Assembly (NCBI GenBank): GCA_900696575.1
Contig: CAADHD010000034.1
Span: 21,812-85,811 of the forward strand
Reading direction: 5' to 3'
Length of the DNA stretch: 64,000 nucleotides
From: an uncultured Bacteroidota bacterium
GTDB taxonomy: Bacteria > Bacteroidota > Bacteroidia > AKYH767-A > OLB10
Shown: one piece after another, positions 28,164 through 36,965 of the stretch
Layout of the letters: each line of letters begins with the position of its first letter
Position numbering within the stretch: position 1 is the stretch's first letter
The notes under the pieces: generated by a model
What the model was told of the DNA's origin: nothing
The model's input: only the letters and a program-made list of their open reading frames with translations
The model's database searches: none
Translations under genes and position numbers: made by a program

Positions 28164-29303
28164 CTACGACTTTACCATCTGATCCTCTACTATTCTGGCG
28201 TAGTAGCTTTCATAAAGAGGCAGTATCTTATGAATGTCAAATTCTTTAGCTCTCATTAAAGCATTTTGTTTAAACTGCTGAAGGACATTATTGTCCTTTA
28301 AAATTTTAAGCGCATTGGCAGACATATCTTCCGTATCGCCCACATTGCTCATATAACCGGTAACACCATTAATATTTAATTCGGGAAGCCCTCCTGTATT
28401 AGTAGATATAACCGGAACCTGGCATGCCATAGCTTCTAAAGCTGCCAACCCAAAACTTTCTGATTCGGAAGGCATGATAAATAAATCGCAAACCGAAAGG
28501 ATTTCTTCAATGGCTTCCTGCTTTCCGAGAAATCGTACTTCATCACAAAGATGTATTTCGCGGCACAGCCTTTCAATACCGGCACGTTCAGGCCCGTCAC
28601 CAATCAACAAAAGTTTTGAAGGAATGACTGCATTCACTTTCTTAAAAACTTCAACTACATCCTGCACACGTTTCACTTTTCTGAAGTTTGAAGTGTGTAC
28701 TATCAACCTTTCACCAAAAGGAGCAATGGCCTTTTTAAAATGGTCTTTCGGCTTTTTGGAGAAGCGTCTGAGGTCAATAAAATTAGGAATAACTTCAATA
28801 GGTTTTTTGATTTTAAAGTTGGCGAAGGTGTCTTTCCGCAATGAGTCGGAAACTGTAGTAATGCCATCGGAATGATTGATGGCAAAAGTTACAACAGGTT
28901 CAAAACTTGCATCCCGCCCAACCAAAGTAATATCCGTTCCATGCAAGGTGGTGATGATAGGAATTTGAATGCCATGTTCAGCAAGAATAAGTTTAGCCAG
29001 ATAAGCTGCCGAAGCATGCGGAATGGCATAATGAACATGGAGTAAATCAAGCTGCTCATAGCGCACCACATCAACCAGTTTGCTTGTAAGTGCTGATTCA
29101 TAAGGAACATAATCAAAAAGCGGATAGTTGGCTACTTCCACTTCGTGATACGAAATGTTTTCTGAAAAGAAGTCAAGCCTTACCGGCTGGCTGTAAGTAA
29201 TAAAATGAATGTGATGGCCTTTACCTGCGAGAGCTTTTCCGAGTTCAGTGGCTACGACTCCGCTTCCGCCAAAGGTGGGATAACAAACGATACCGATTTT
29301 CAT
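28164..29303 (-). CDS. bshA: N-acetyl-alpha-D-glucosaminyl L-malate synthase (bacillithiol pathway)
   Basis: A 379-residue GT4 glycosyltransferase that joins GlcNAc from UDP-GlcNAc to L-malate, the first step of bacillithiol synthesis. The BshA-type opening IGIVCYPTFGGSGVVATELG (residues 2-21), the HVHYAIPHASAAYLA segment, and the EX7E motif in SESFGLAALEAM are all present. The match along the whole N-terminal half, not just the GT-B fold, supports the specific call. bshB and bshC are not in the window. It is convergent with phoH (34 bases). Confidence 0.9.
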   Translation of the reverse strand: MKIGIVCYPTFGGSGVVATELGKALAGKGHHIHFITYSQPVRLDFFSENISYHEVEVANYPLFDYVPYESALTSKLVDVVRYEQLDLLHVHYAIPHASAAYLAKLILAEHGIQIPIITTLHGTDITLVGRDASFEPVVTFAINHSDGITTVSDSLRKDTFANFKIKKPIEVIPNFIDLRRFSKKPKDHFKKAIAPFGERLIVHTSNFRKVKRVQDVVEVFKKVNAVIPSKLLLIGDGPERAGIERLCREIHLCDEVRFLGKQEAIEEILSVCDLFIMPSESESFGLAALEAMACQVPVISTNTGGLPELNINGVTGYMSNVGDTEDMSANALKILKDNNVLQQFKQNALMRAKEFDIHKILPLYESYYARIVEDQMVKS

Positions 29304-29366
29304 GAAAATAACTTTTCACAAAGAACGGAATTCGAAAAGGAAAGTTTAATTAAGGATTTGCTGGGG

Positions 29367-29915
29367 TTATTTAACGTGCCCCCAGTTTTCGCCTCGCTTA
29401 ATGCGATATAACTGCATTTCGGAAATGCGGAATTTTCTGGCGATGGCTTTCATTGTCAGATTTCCGGGGTTACGAAGCAGCTTTTTGATTTCTTTAACCT
29501 TGGCAATGTTCAGCTTATGTCCTTCAGCCAAATGCAGTTTTCTGCTGCGGATAACTGCAGGATTGTTTTGTGCATGCTTTTCTGTTTCCTTCTGATTAGC
29601 CCACTTGAGATTGGAAACAACGTTATCTGTCTTTTTAAAATTTTTGTGAATTACAAACACCCTGTCTTTGGCTGGTTTGGGAAGAAAAGCTTCGGCCACT
29701 AAGCGGTGAACCATTAATTGTATGTCATGGCCTCCGGGTTTTATTTTCAGGGAGGAATATCCATTGTTCATGGTGCCCGCCAATAATTGCCCGTCCTCCA
29801 GATTTTCTTTAAATACTGCAATCCGTCCGAGATTAGAAACAGCATAACGGCTGCGAAGATTTTTTACATTGAAAAGAATTTCTCTCCATTGTTCGCGGGG
29901 CAGGGATTTAATCAT
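29367..29915 (-). CDS. NUMOD4/HNH-type endonuclease-like protein with C-terminal helix-turn-helix
   Basis: A 182-residue protein. It has a NUMOD4-like N-terminus (EQWREILFNVKNLRSRYAVSNLGRI), an HNH_3-type core (VHRLVAEAFLPKP...VIHKNFKKTDNVVSNLKWAN) and a C-terminal HTH resembling NUMOD/resolvase-type motifs (NLTMKAIARKFRISEMQLYRIKRG). In active relatives the core reads NHIDGxKxNN; here it is IHKNFKKTDN, so the metal-binding part is altered though one His and the final Asn are kept. No intron or group I ribozyme is seen beside it. It may be a free-standing homing-type nuclease or a domesticated DNA-binding protein. Confidence 0.8.
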   Translation of the reverse strand: MIKSLPREQWREILFNVKNLRSRYAVSNLGRIAVFKENLEDGQLLAGTMNNGYSSLKIKPGGHDIQLMVHRLVAEAFLPKPAKDRVFVIHKNFKKTDNVVSNLKWANQKETEKHAQNNPAVIRSRKLHLAEGHKLNIAKVKEIKKLLRNPGNLTMKAIARKFRISEMQLYRIKRGENWGHVK

Positions 29916-29988
29916 AGTTTGTTGGTCAGTAGTACTGCAAAGAAGTAGAACATTTTTTTACTGTGCAAATCAAACCGAAAAAAAATTT

Positions 29989-32901
29989 TTAATGCCTGAT
30001 GATGCCATCATATACTGCCTGCATCAGATTTGGCCTTATATTTTTCCGCGTAATTAAAGTATTGGTTGCCGAAGGATGAACTCTGTTGGAAAGAAAAATA
30101 AAGATAATTCCTGTTTCCGGATCAGCCCATGAGCAGGTACCGGTAAAACCCTGATGGCCGAATGTGGAGGAAGAGGCAGAAAGCGCAACAGGATTTTTTT
30201 CAGCATCCTCATCCGGCCTGTCGAATATCAATGCTCTTCGGTGAGTAGGTGATTGCCGAGATGTAAACAATTCAATTGTTTCTTCCTTAAAAAATTGCAC
30301 ACCGCCATAAGTGCCTTTATTCATCAGCATTTGCATAATTACGGATACCGAGTAAGCATCGGCAAACAATCCTGCATGACTGGCTACACCACCCATCATG
30401 GCGGCTGCAGGATCATGGACAAACCCATGAATCTGTTGCATTCGGAATGCTGTATCCGTTTCGGTCGGAACAATTTCGTTTTTCTGAAAACGATTGAGCG
30501 GATTGTAAAGAATACGATGTAATCCTAATGGTTCATAGAAAGAAGCCGTTACATATTCGTCCAATTTTTGACCGGTTATTTTTTCAATCACTCTTTGCAA
30601 GATGATAATTCCCAAATCAGAATACACATAAGAGCCGGGAGGATTAACCGGAGAGTGGATGATTTCTTTCCAGACAACATCCATGTATTTCATATCCATC
30701 CATAAACTGTCGGCTATGGCAATTTGAAACGTATCCGAAGGGATGCGGCTGAATACATTTCCTTTCTGCAACGCTTTTTTATAAAAGGGAATCCATGCCT
30801 GTAATCCGGCTGTATGCGTCATAAGGCTGCGGATGGTGAGGTTCTCCTTGTTGGTGCCTTTTAATTCGGGCAGGTAACGCGAGGCCTTCTTATCCAAATC
30901 AAGTTTATCATCCTCATAAAGTTTCATACAGGCCAAGGCAGTTGAAAGAATTTTAGTTACCGAAGCAATGTCATACAAATCCGTTGTTTTAACGGGCCTG
31001 GTCTTATCAAAAGAATGATACCCGAATGCCTTTTCATAAACTACAGTTCCATTTTTGGCGGCCAACACCTGGCAACCGGGAAAAGCTTTTTCTGATATGG
31101 CATTCTGAACTATGCTGTCAATTCGTTCCAGCATGAGAGTTGACAAACCTTCTGATTCAGGATAATCGAAACGGAAACGCCAGCGGTAATCGCGCATAAT
31201 GTCGCCTGCCCCGCATTCAAAATCATTAGTTGTAACAGGCAGTGTTCCAAAAGAGCTTCGGGCACCGAAAACAGTCTGCGCTGTTGCCCATTGAGGCGCC
31301 CAGGTATCTTCATAAGACAGGATGAGTGCATTTGATTTATCGGCTGCCGGAAGAAAATTGAGGCAATAAGCATTTCCGAAAATAACAATGATGGTTTTTG
31401 TCTTACTGTTGAGCCGTGAAATAATGTCATTCATCTGCGAAGTAATACCAAAGCTATTTCCGCTGCGTGTATTGGTATTATGAATGCTGATGATAACTTC
31501 ATCGTAAATAGTTAACGCCTCCGTCAGGCTAATCAGTGTTTTTGAATCAGCATCTTTACTCATCCTGTAACATGTTACCGGTGCATAACGCGACAGATAA
31601 AATTGAAACGGATTGTTTAAGGTGTCATTGATAACCAGTGATGCAATTTTATTCCTGTTTAATTTTGACAGGGGAAGAATTTCTTTTTTGTTTTTCAGCA
31701 GGGTAATGGCATTTGCATACATTCCTGAAATAGCCCTGACACTTTCAGGCAGATTGATATCAGCATATAAACTTTCAAGTGCTACAGGCCGGTAATTATT
31801 CAATCCGCACCAGTGTTTCACCATCAGTATTTTTCTTACGCGGTTATTCAGTTCAAGCGAATCAAAAGCTCCGTTTAAAATTGCATTTCTGATAGAATCA
31901 AAAGCAACCGGAATGTTATCGCTGTAAAGAAGCATGTCATTACCGGCAGCAAGAGCAAGCCATTCCAGTTCTCCGGGTTTGTAGTAATCGCTTACGCCTT
32001 TCATGTTGAGGGCATCGGTAAACACCAGTCCGCGGAAAGCCAGACTGTCTTTTAACAGTTTCTGAACAATGAGTGGCGATAAAGTTGAAGCGCGGTTGGT
32101 TGTGGAATCAAAGGCCGGAATAAAAAGATGGGCAACCATAGTACTGCCTAATCCATTCTTAAAAAGTTGGACAAACGGAAATAGTTCCATAGTATCTATT
32201 TCTGTTCGCGACTGGTTAATGACCGGCAGGGCATAATGAGAATCTGTATCGGTGTTGCCATGCCCGGGAAAATGTTTTCCGCAGGCAAGCACTCCGTTAT
32301 GCTGGAGGCCATTCATATAAAGCAATCCTAACCGGGAAACCAACTCTTTCGATTCGCCAAACGAACGTGTATTAATAACAGGATTGAGAGCATTGTTATT
32401 AATGTCAATTACCGGAGCAAAATTGATATGAATACCCATGCGTTTGCATTGCCGCGCAATTTCACCGGCCATATAATACACCGATGAATCATAAGGCATG
32501 GCACCAATGGTCATTTGTCTAGGAAAGCGTTGTGTGGAGTCTAAACGCATCTGCAAACCCCATTCGGCATCCATGGCAATCAGCATTTTATGTTTTGCAT
32601 TTTCCTGAAAAAAGTTGGTGAGTTCGGCCTGTCTGAGCGGACTACCTTTCAGAAACATAACACCTCCGATATGGTATTGGCGGATTATGGCTGCCAGCGA
32701 ATCGGGTTTAGCCTCTTTGTCGCTTCGAGAATAAGCCATAAACAACTGACCAATTCGCTCTTCAAGCGTCATGGTTCTCAGAACCGAATCAGCCCATTGT
32801 TCAGCCTGCGGATTGTAAAACGGAATCTGTGCTGTGGTTGCCTGCCAGTAAATTGCCAAGACAGCAAGTACTCTGACCCTGAATGAAAAAAAAACACTCA
32901 T
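29989..32901 (-). CDS. GH3 beta-N-acetylhexosaminidase fused to a beta-lactamase-like serine hydrolase
   Basis: A 970-residue exported protein with a signal peptide (about 1-24). The GH3 N-terminal barrel (about 35-370) has the NagZ-type motif KHFPGHG (209-215) and nucleophile Asp296 (FTDALNMKGV). A GH3 C-terminal-like domain follows (about 385-570). Last comes a class C beta-lactamase/esterase domain (about 590-960) with SVTK (Ser647-Lys650) and a YSD triad (Tyr760-Ser761-Asp762) in place of YSN/YAN. The GH3 part should remove GlcNAc from muropeptides or glycans; the second domain may act as a D-Ala peptidase or esterase. This fusion is widespread in Bacteroidota. A -7 element lies 22 bases upstream. 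Confidence 0.93.
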   Translation of the reverse strand: MSVFFSFRVRVLAVLAIYWQATTAQIPFYNPQAEQWADSVLRTMTLEERIGQLFMAYSRSDKEAKPDSLAAIIRQYHIGGVMFLKGSPLRQAELTNFFQENAKHKMLIAMDAEWGLQMRLDSTQRFPRQMTIGAMPYDSSVYYMAGEIARQCKRMGIHINFAPVIDINNNALNPVINTRSFGESKELVSRLGLLYMNGLQHNGVLACGKHFPGHGNTDTDSHYALPVINQSRTEIDTMELFPFVQLFKNGLGSTMVAHLFIPAFDSTTNRASTLSPLIVQKLLKDSLAFRGLVFTDALNMKGVSDYYKPGELEWLALAAGNDMLLYSDNIPVAFDSIRNAILNGAFDSLELNNRVRKILMVKHWCGLNNYRPVALESLYADINLPESVRAISGMYANAITLLKNKKEILPLSKLNRNKIASLVINDTLNNPFQFYLSRYAPVTCYRMSKDADSKTLISLTEALTIYDEVIISIHNTNTRSGNSFGITSQMNDIISRLNSKTKTIIVIFGNAYCLNFLPAADKSNALILSYEDTWAPQWATAQTVFGARSSFGTLPVTTNDFECGAGDIMRDYRWRFRFDYPESEGLSTLMLERIDSIVQNAISEKAFPGCQVLAAKNGTVVYEKAFGYHSFDKTRPVKTTDLYDIASVTKILSTALACMKLYEDDKLDLDKKASRYLPELKGTNKENLTIRSLMTHTAGLQAWIPFYKKALQKGNVFSRIPSDTFQIAIADSLWMDMKYMDVVWKEIIHSPVNPPGSYVYSDLGIIILQRVIEKITGQKLDEYVTASFYEPLGLHRILYNPLNRFQKNEIVPTETDTAFRMQQIHGFVHDPAAAMMGGVASHAGLFADAYSVSVIMQMLMNKGTYGGVQFFKEETIELFTSRQSPTHRRALIFDRPDEDAEKNPVALSASSSTFGHQGFTGTCSWADPETGIIFIFLSNRVHPSATNTLITRKNIRPNLMQAVYDGIIRH

Positions 32902-32923
32902 TACTTTGCTGAAAATTTTTTCT

Positions 32924-32931
32924 CAAAAGTA
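32924..32931 (-). promoter_or_regulatory. Candidate -7 element for the GH3-beta-lactamase gene
   Basis: The minus strand reads TACTTTTG (32931-32924), matching TAnnTTTG, 22 bases before the ATG at 32901. No -33 element at standard spacing. Confidence 0.45.
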
Positions 32932-33041
32932 GAAGCCGCAATGTGAATGAAAGCAGAAGAATGCAGGAAGTTTTCAATCAGTTATTCAGAAAACCGTAAT
33001 GAATAATTCGAAGAAGGTGAAGCCGGGAACGAGGTTCATCC

Positions 33042-34199
33042 CTACTTGCCGGCATACTGCTTTACATCTTTTCCGTCAATAGTTTTATCGCAAAGAATGA
33101 GCAGGCGTTCCATCACATTTCTCAATTCGCGTATGTTGCCAGTCCAGTTGGTTTCTTTCAGGGCATCATAAGCCGAGGGAGTGATTGTTTTAACGGGCAT
33201 CTGGTAGTCAGCACAAATTTCCTTTATGAAGTAATCAGCTAACAGTGGTACATCTTCTCTTCTTTCGTTCAGTGAAGGCACATGAATCACAATAACGCTC
33301 AGGCGATGGTAAAGGTCTTCGCGGAAGTTACCTTTTTCAATTTCCTTTCTCAGGTCTTTATTGGTGGCCGCCACAATTCTTACATCTACAGAAATTTCTT
33401 TCTCACCTCCTACTCTTGTAATTTTATTTTCCTGTAATGCACGCAATACTTTGGCCTGGGCAGGTAGGCTCATATCTCCGATTTCATCCATGAAAAGAGT
33501 GCCTTTATTAGCCAGTTCAAACTTTCCCAATCGCTGTTTTATGGCTGAAGTAAAAGAGCCTTTTTCATGTCCGAACAATTCACTTTCTATCAGCTCTGAC
33601 GGAATTGCCGCACAGTTCACCTCAACAATAGGCGTAGAATTTCGGTTGCTTTTTTCATGAATCCAACGTGCTACCAATTCCTTTCCGGTTCCGTTTTCAC
33701 CGGTAACCAACACGCGTGCTTCGGTTGGCGCTACCTTTTCAATCATCTCGCGTACTTTAACAATACCCGGACTTTGACCTATCATTTCGGCAGTGCGGTA
33801 GATTTTCCGTTTCAATGTTTTCGTTTCTGTAACCAGCGATTGGCGGTCTAATGCATTGCGAATGGTAATTAGCAACCTGTTAAGGTCAGGAGGTTTTGAG
33901 ATGTAATCAAAAGCACCTTTCTTGATGGCATCAACGGCAGTATCTATTGTTCCATGTCCTGAAATCATCACTACAGGAATATCAGGACAAATCTCCATGA
34001 GCTTATCCAATACTTCCATGCCATCCATTTTCGGCATTTTAATGTCGCAGAGAATGACATCATACTTTTCCTTTTCAGCCATTTTAATTCCTTCAATGCC
34101 GTCAATGGCTTCATCAACATCATGCTTCTCATAAACCAGAATATCCTTCAGGGTATTCCTGATGCTTTTTTCATCATCAATAATTAAAATCTTCGACAT
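33042..34199 (-). CDS. Response regulator with sigma-54-type AAA+ domain but no DNA-binding domain
   Basis: A 385-residue regulator. The receiver domain (1-118) has phospho-acceptor Asp52 (LCDIKMPKMDG). The AAA+ domain (about 140-375) has Walker A GENGTGKE (167-174), Walker B GTLFMDEIGD (Asp238, Glu239) and a normal arginine-finger region. The loop that contacts sigma-54, GAFTGA in classical activators, reads GSFTSA (214-219). The protein stops at 385, straight after the AAA+ lid, without the Fis-type helix-turn-helix of NtrC-like proteins. No sensor kinase is adjacent. It may act from solution, on another target, or with altered sigma-54 contact. Confidence 0.9.
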   Translation of the reverse strand: MSKILIIDDEKSIRNTLKDILVYEKHDVDEAIDGIEGIKMAEKEKYDVILCDIKMPKMDGMEVLDKLMEICPDIPVVMISGHGTIDTAVDAIKKGAFDYISKPPDLNRLLITIRNALDRQSLVTETKTLKRKIYRTAEMIGQSPGIVKVREMIEKVAPTEARVLVTGENGTGKELVARWIHEKSNRNSTPIVEVNCAAIPSELIESELFGHEKGSFTSAIKQRLGKFELANKGTLFMDEIGDMSLPAQAKVLRALQENKITRVGGEKEISVDVRIVAATNKDLRKEIEKGNFREDLYHRLSVIVIHVPSLNERREDVPLLADYFIKEICADYQMPVKTITPSAYDALKETNWTGNIRELRNVMERLLILCDKTIDGKDVKQYAGK

Positions 34200-34262
34200 G
34201 GTGCGAATATGCTAAAATTGAAAAATAAGTTGAATAAACAGGAAGAACCTCTGCCGAAGTTT

Positions 34263-35126
34263 CTAACCTCTTACCGCTTCTTTGAGGCTGAGAGCTGAAT
34301 CGGCAATCGTTAAATAGGCGCCAATGGCTGCTGCCTTTATGGCACTGTTTTTTTTCTTGTAAAAGATAAGGTCGCGTTTAAAAACATCCCAGTTGTAATG
34401 CGTAAGCAAATCCTGCGCAATGGAAATGGTTGGCTCCAGCGATTTGGCAGTATGCCAGTATCCTTTCGGAACAAAAATAGTTTCACCGGGATGCACCACA
34501 TCACTGATGGGTGTTGCTTTTGCAAACAATGGGAATTTATTCAAATCAGGCTTCCAGTAATGTTCAATAGTTGACATCCATGGATGCTCAGGGTCCGGAT
34601 ACATATACTTTACATCATCTGGATGATATACAGTAAATTGTTTTCGGCCATACACCTGTGTTACTATGGCATACAAACCATACAAATCATAATGCAGGTA
34701 AGGAAACCAGCCTGATGGGCCCCTGAAAAATATTTCAAGTGTGGAAGCATAAGGCATAATGCGCCTGTTGAGCAGTCTGCTTTTAAGACGATTAAGCTTC
34801 AATACTTCAAATCCCGGCTGCAAATACTGTTTCAGTTCCTGAAACTTAATATCAATATCAAGCTTGAATGGGTAAGGGGCAGGATTATCTTCTGTAGCTG
34901 CCAGCATCATGTCCACATACTGACCTAACGAGTACTTAACTTCTTTAATGCTTCCTGTTTTATCAGGAAAATTCTTCTTGAAATACTCAGGCGTAAAAAG
35001 TTTCATGGCTTCCCAGTCTTTGGCCTGGTCAGTAAGTATAACCGGCTTGTTAGGAATTACATATTCCTGCATGAATTGCTTTGAAGAAAGCTCTGATCTT
35101 CTTTCAATTGAATTTTTTGTTTCCAT
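34263..35126 (-). CDS. Cupin-like JmjC/FIH-type oxygenase domain protein
   Basis: A 287-residue cytoplasmic protein of the cupin_8/JmjC family, iron and 2-oxoglutarate dioxygenases that hydroxylate protein side chains. The N-terminal part (PNKPVILTDQAKDWEAMKLFTPEYFKKNF) is the typical lead-in. The HxD metal motif is HYD in FPYLHYDLYG, with the distal His in PKGYWHTAKSL. GRKQF supplies a candidate 2-oxoglutarate Lys. The substrate is unknown. It is 63 bases from the regulator gene and 78 from the STAS-like gene, same strand. Confidence 0.85.
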   Translation of the reverse strand: METKNSIERRSELSSKQFMQEYVIPNKPVILTDQAKDWEAMKLFTPEYFKKNFPDKTGSIKEVKYSLGQYVDMMLAATEDNPAPYPFKLDIDIKFQELKQYLQPGFEVLKLNRLKSRLLNRRIMPYASTLEIFFRGPSGWFPYLHYDLYGLYAIVTQVYGRKQFTVYHPDDVKYMYPDPEHPWMSTIEHYWKPDLNKFPLFAKATPISDVVHPGETIFVPKGYWHTAKSLEPTISIAQDLLTHYNWDVFKRDLIFYKKKNSAIKAAAIGAYLTIADSALSLKEAVRG

Positions 35127-35204
35127 GATACTTACACTTATGATCGGTTATAATTCTGATAATGGTTTAACGACTAATAAAATGAAAAGGTTCAGTCATG
35201 AAAT

Positions 35205-35609
35205 TCAATCCTCTGTCAGCCAATGACGCGCTTCATCCACATCGTGAAAATAAGCCACTGTAAAGAATCTTTCCGCTTTGGCCTCCGACATGATTTTACT
35301 CACCGCCAGATTATTGAAAACATCCTGAGAATGAACAATGGCCATCTTCTTCAAGTTTGTTTTATAAAGCTGAGGAAACCATTCTTCATTAGTCCAACTG
35401 CGGTCAGCATCCTTGATAACACTCATGTTTTTAAGGTTTGCAAGCCAGCGTTCTATTTTAAACTCCATTACAAATTTTAATCCTGCATTTAATCCTTCCC
35501 GAAACTCTTCTGTTGTGGCAAAGCGTTTCCACCTGAGGTGTATCAGGCGGTTTTCCTTCTCATGGGAAATAAGAAGAAATTCTTTGTCGAAAAGAACCTG
35601 TTCTTCCAT
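35205..35609 (-). CDS. STAS/SpoIIAA-like small protein
   Basis: A 134-residue soluble protein with alternating strands and helices: a first strand LIHLRWKRF, a helix EFREGLNAGLKF, WLANLKNMSVI, an acidic-aromatic segment SWTNEEWFPQLYK, KMAIVHSQDVF and a final FFTVAYFHDVDEARHWL. This pattern resembles the SpoIIAA-like (STAS/CRAL-TRIO-like) proteins common in Bacteroidota. No catalytic residues are evident. Its function is unknown. It is divergent from the RsmI-like methyltransferase gene. Confidence 0.6.
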   Translation of the reverse strand: MEEQVLFDKEFLLISHEKENRLIHLRWKRFATTEEFREGLNAGLKFVMEFKIERWLANLKNMSVIKDADRSWTNEEWFPQLYKTNLKKMAIVHSQDVFNNLAVSKIMSEAKAERFFTVAYFHDVDEARHWLTED

Positions 35610-35675
35610 GATTTTGTGCTAAGGTAATGATTCTGTGAAATTGGTCATGCCGCGCAGATTAAATTTATTTGCACA

Positions 35676-36389
35676 ATGTCTTCTTCCACTCTTTTTCTCA
35701 TTCCGTCTCTTTTGGGAAATGATGATGCCGGCCAGATTCCTGAGAGTACAAAAACGGAAGTACAAAAACTGAAATACTTCATCGTTGAGAATTCGAAAGA
35801 AGCACGAAAGTTTCTGAAAATCATTTTTCCGCAAATGATTCAGCAGGAAATTGCAGTGATTGAATTTGATAAACATGATAAAAATCCTGACTGGAAAACT
35901 TTTCTGTCCCCCCTCGAGGCAGGAAATGATGCAGGCCTGATTTCCGATTGCGGTTGCCCTGCCGTTGCCGACCCCGGCAGCGGGTTAATTGCTGCAGCAC
36001 ACAGAGAGGGAATCAAAATAAAGCCGCTTATAGGCCCGTCAAGCATACTGCTTGCGCTTATGGCTTCCGGTTTTAACGGCCAGTCATTTATTTTTCATGG
36101 CTACCTGCCGGTCGAAAAAAAATTACTGGTTAAGAAATTAAAGCAAATGGAACAGGAATCACGAAAGCTGAATCAAACGCAGATTTTTATGGAAACCCCT
36201 TATCGTAATCTATCGTTGCTTAATTCCTTGTTGTCAACTTTAAACAGTCAGACTTATTTATCCATCTCCTGCAATCTCACCTGTGATGATGAATGGATAA
36301 AAACTCTTCCTGTAAGCAAATGGAAAAACCTGGGCGAAATTCCCATTCTAAAAAAGCCTTGCATCTTTCTTATTTATTCAATCCATTAA
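35676..36389 (+). CDS. RsmI-like tetrapyrrole-methylase-fold SAM methyltransferase
   Basis: A 237-residue protein of the tetrapyrrole (corrin/porphyrin) methylase fold to which the 16S rRNA 2'-O-methyltransferase RsmI belongs. The core GLISDCGCPAVADPGSGLIAAAHREG and IGPSSILLALMASGF is clear, as is IFMETPYRN. The N-terminus is unlike canonical RsmI, which starts with a GT-PIGN strand; here it is LFLIPSLLGND. It therefore looks like the second, shorter RsmI-like family found in Bacteroidota, with a different or unknown target. Confidence 0.85.
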   Translation: MSSSTLFLIPSLLGNDDAGQIPESTKTEVQKLKYFIVENSKEARKFLKIIFPQMIQQEIAVIEFDKHDKNPDWKTFLSPLEAGNDAGLISDCGCPAVADPGSGLIAAAHREGIKIKPLIGPSSILLALMASGFNGQSFIFHGYLPVEKKLLVKKLKQMEQESRKLNQTQIFMETPYRNLSLLNSLLSTLNSQTYLSISCNLTCDDEWIKTLPVSKWKNLGEIPILKKPCIFLIYSIH

Positions 36390-36401
36390 ATCTTTTGTCA
36401 T

Positions 36402-36965
36402 TCAATTTTTGACTTTGTTCTCACCTCCCATCACCCTCTCCAGACTCACTGTCATCACCAGTGCTGCATTAGGCGGAATACAATCGCCATCTCCCGAAAG
36501 CCCGAAAGCGAGATAAGAAGGAATAATAAACAATGCTTTATCGCCTTCATGCATCATCAAAACTCCTTCTCTCAAGCCTGCCGGCATATCATCCCTGGTT
36601 AAATGATATTCGCGGTACAAGGCACTGTCGGCTGTATAGCATTCGCGGCCATCCAGCAGTTTTAATTTATAACGTATTCCGGCAATGTTATCCGGTGCGG
36701 CAGCAACGGTATCAGTATTTTCACTTCTTTTAATCTGATACTGCAATCCGGTTTTGGTCGAATCCATTTTATATCCATGCCTTTCGATGTAACCCTGAAT
36801 ATCATCCAACTGATTTTTTACAAACTGTCTGTTTGCCCTTATCAACTGCTCTTTCATTTCGGCAGCACCTATTTTCTTATGCTCATGCTGCTCACCTGTT
36901 GTGCAGGCATAAACCAAAAGCAAGGCCATTATTAAAAATAGATTACGGGCAGCGAAGCAACTCAT
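36402..36965 (-). CDS. FKBP-type peptidyl-prolyl isomerase lipoprotein (GldI-like)
   Basis: A lipoprotein of about 187 residues. The signal MSCFAARNLFLIMALLLVYACTT has a lipobox-like LVYAC. The mature part has a helical region (about 30-75) and an FKBP domain with AGLREGVLMMHEGDKALFIIPSYLAFG and IPPNAALVMTVSLERV. It catalyses prolyl isomerisation in the envelope. Size, lipidation and position after a DHH phosphoesterase gene resemble GldI of gliding flavobacteria; that name is an inference. The start is inside the preceding gene: Met at 36965 gives a 23-base overlap, and an alternative Met at 36992 would overlap by 50. Confidence 0.82.
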   Translation of the reverse strand: MSCFAARNLFLIMALLLVYACTTGEQHEHKKIGAAEMKEQLIRANRQFVKNQLDDIQGYIERHGYKMDSTKTGLQYQIKRSENTDTVAAAPDNIAGIRYKLKLLDGRECYTADSALYREYHLTRDDMPAGLREGVLMMHEGDKALFIIPSYLAFGLSGDGDCIPPNAALVMTVSLERVMGGENKVKN

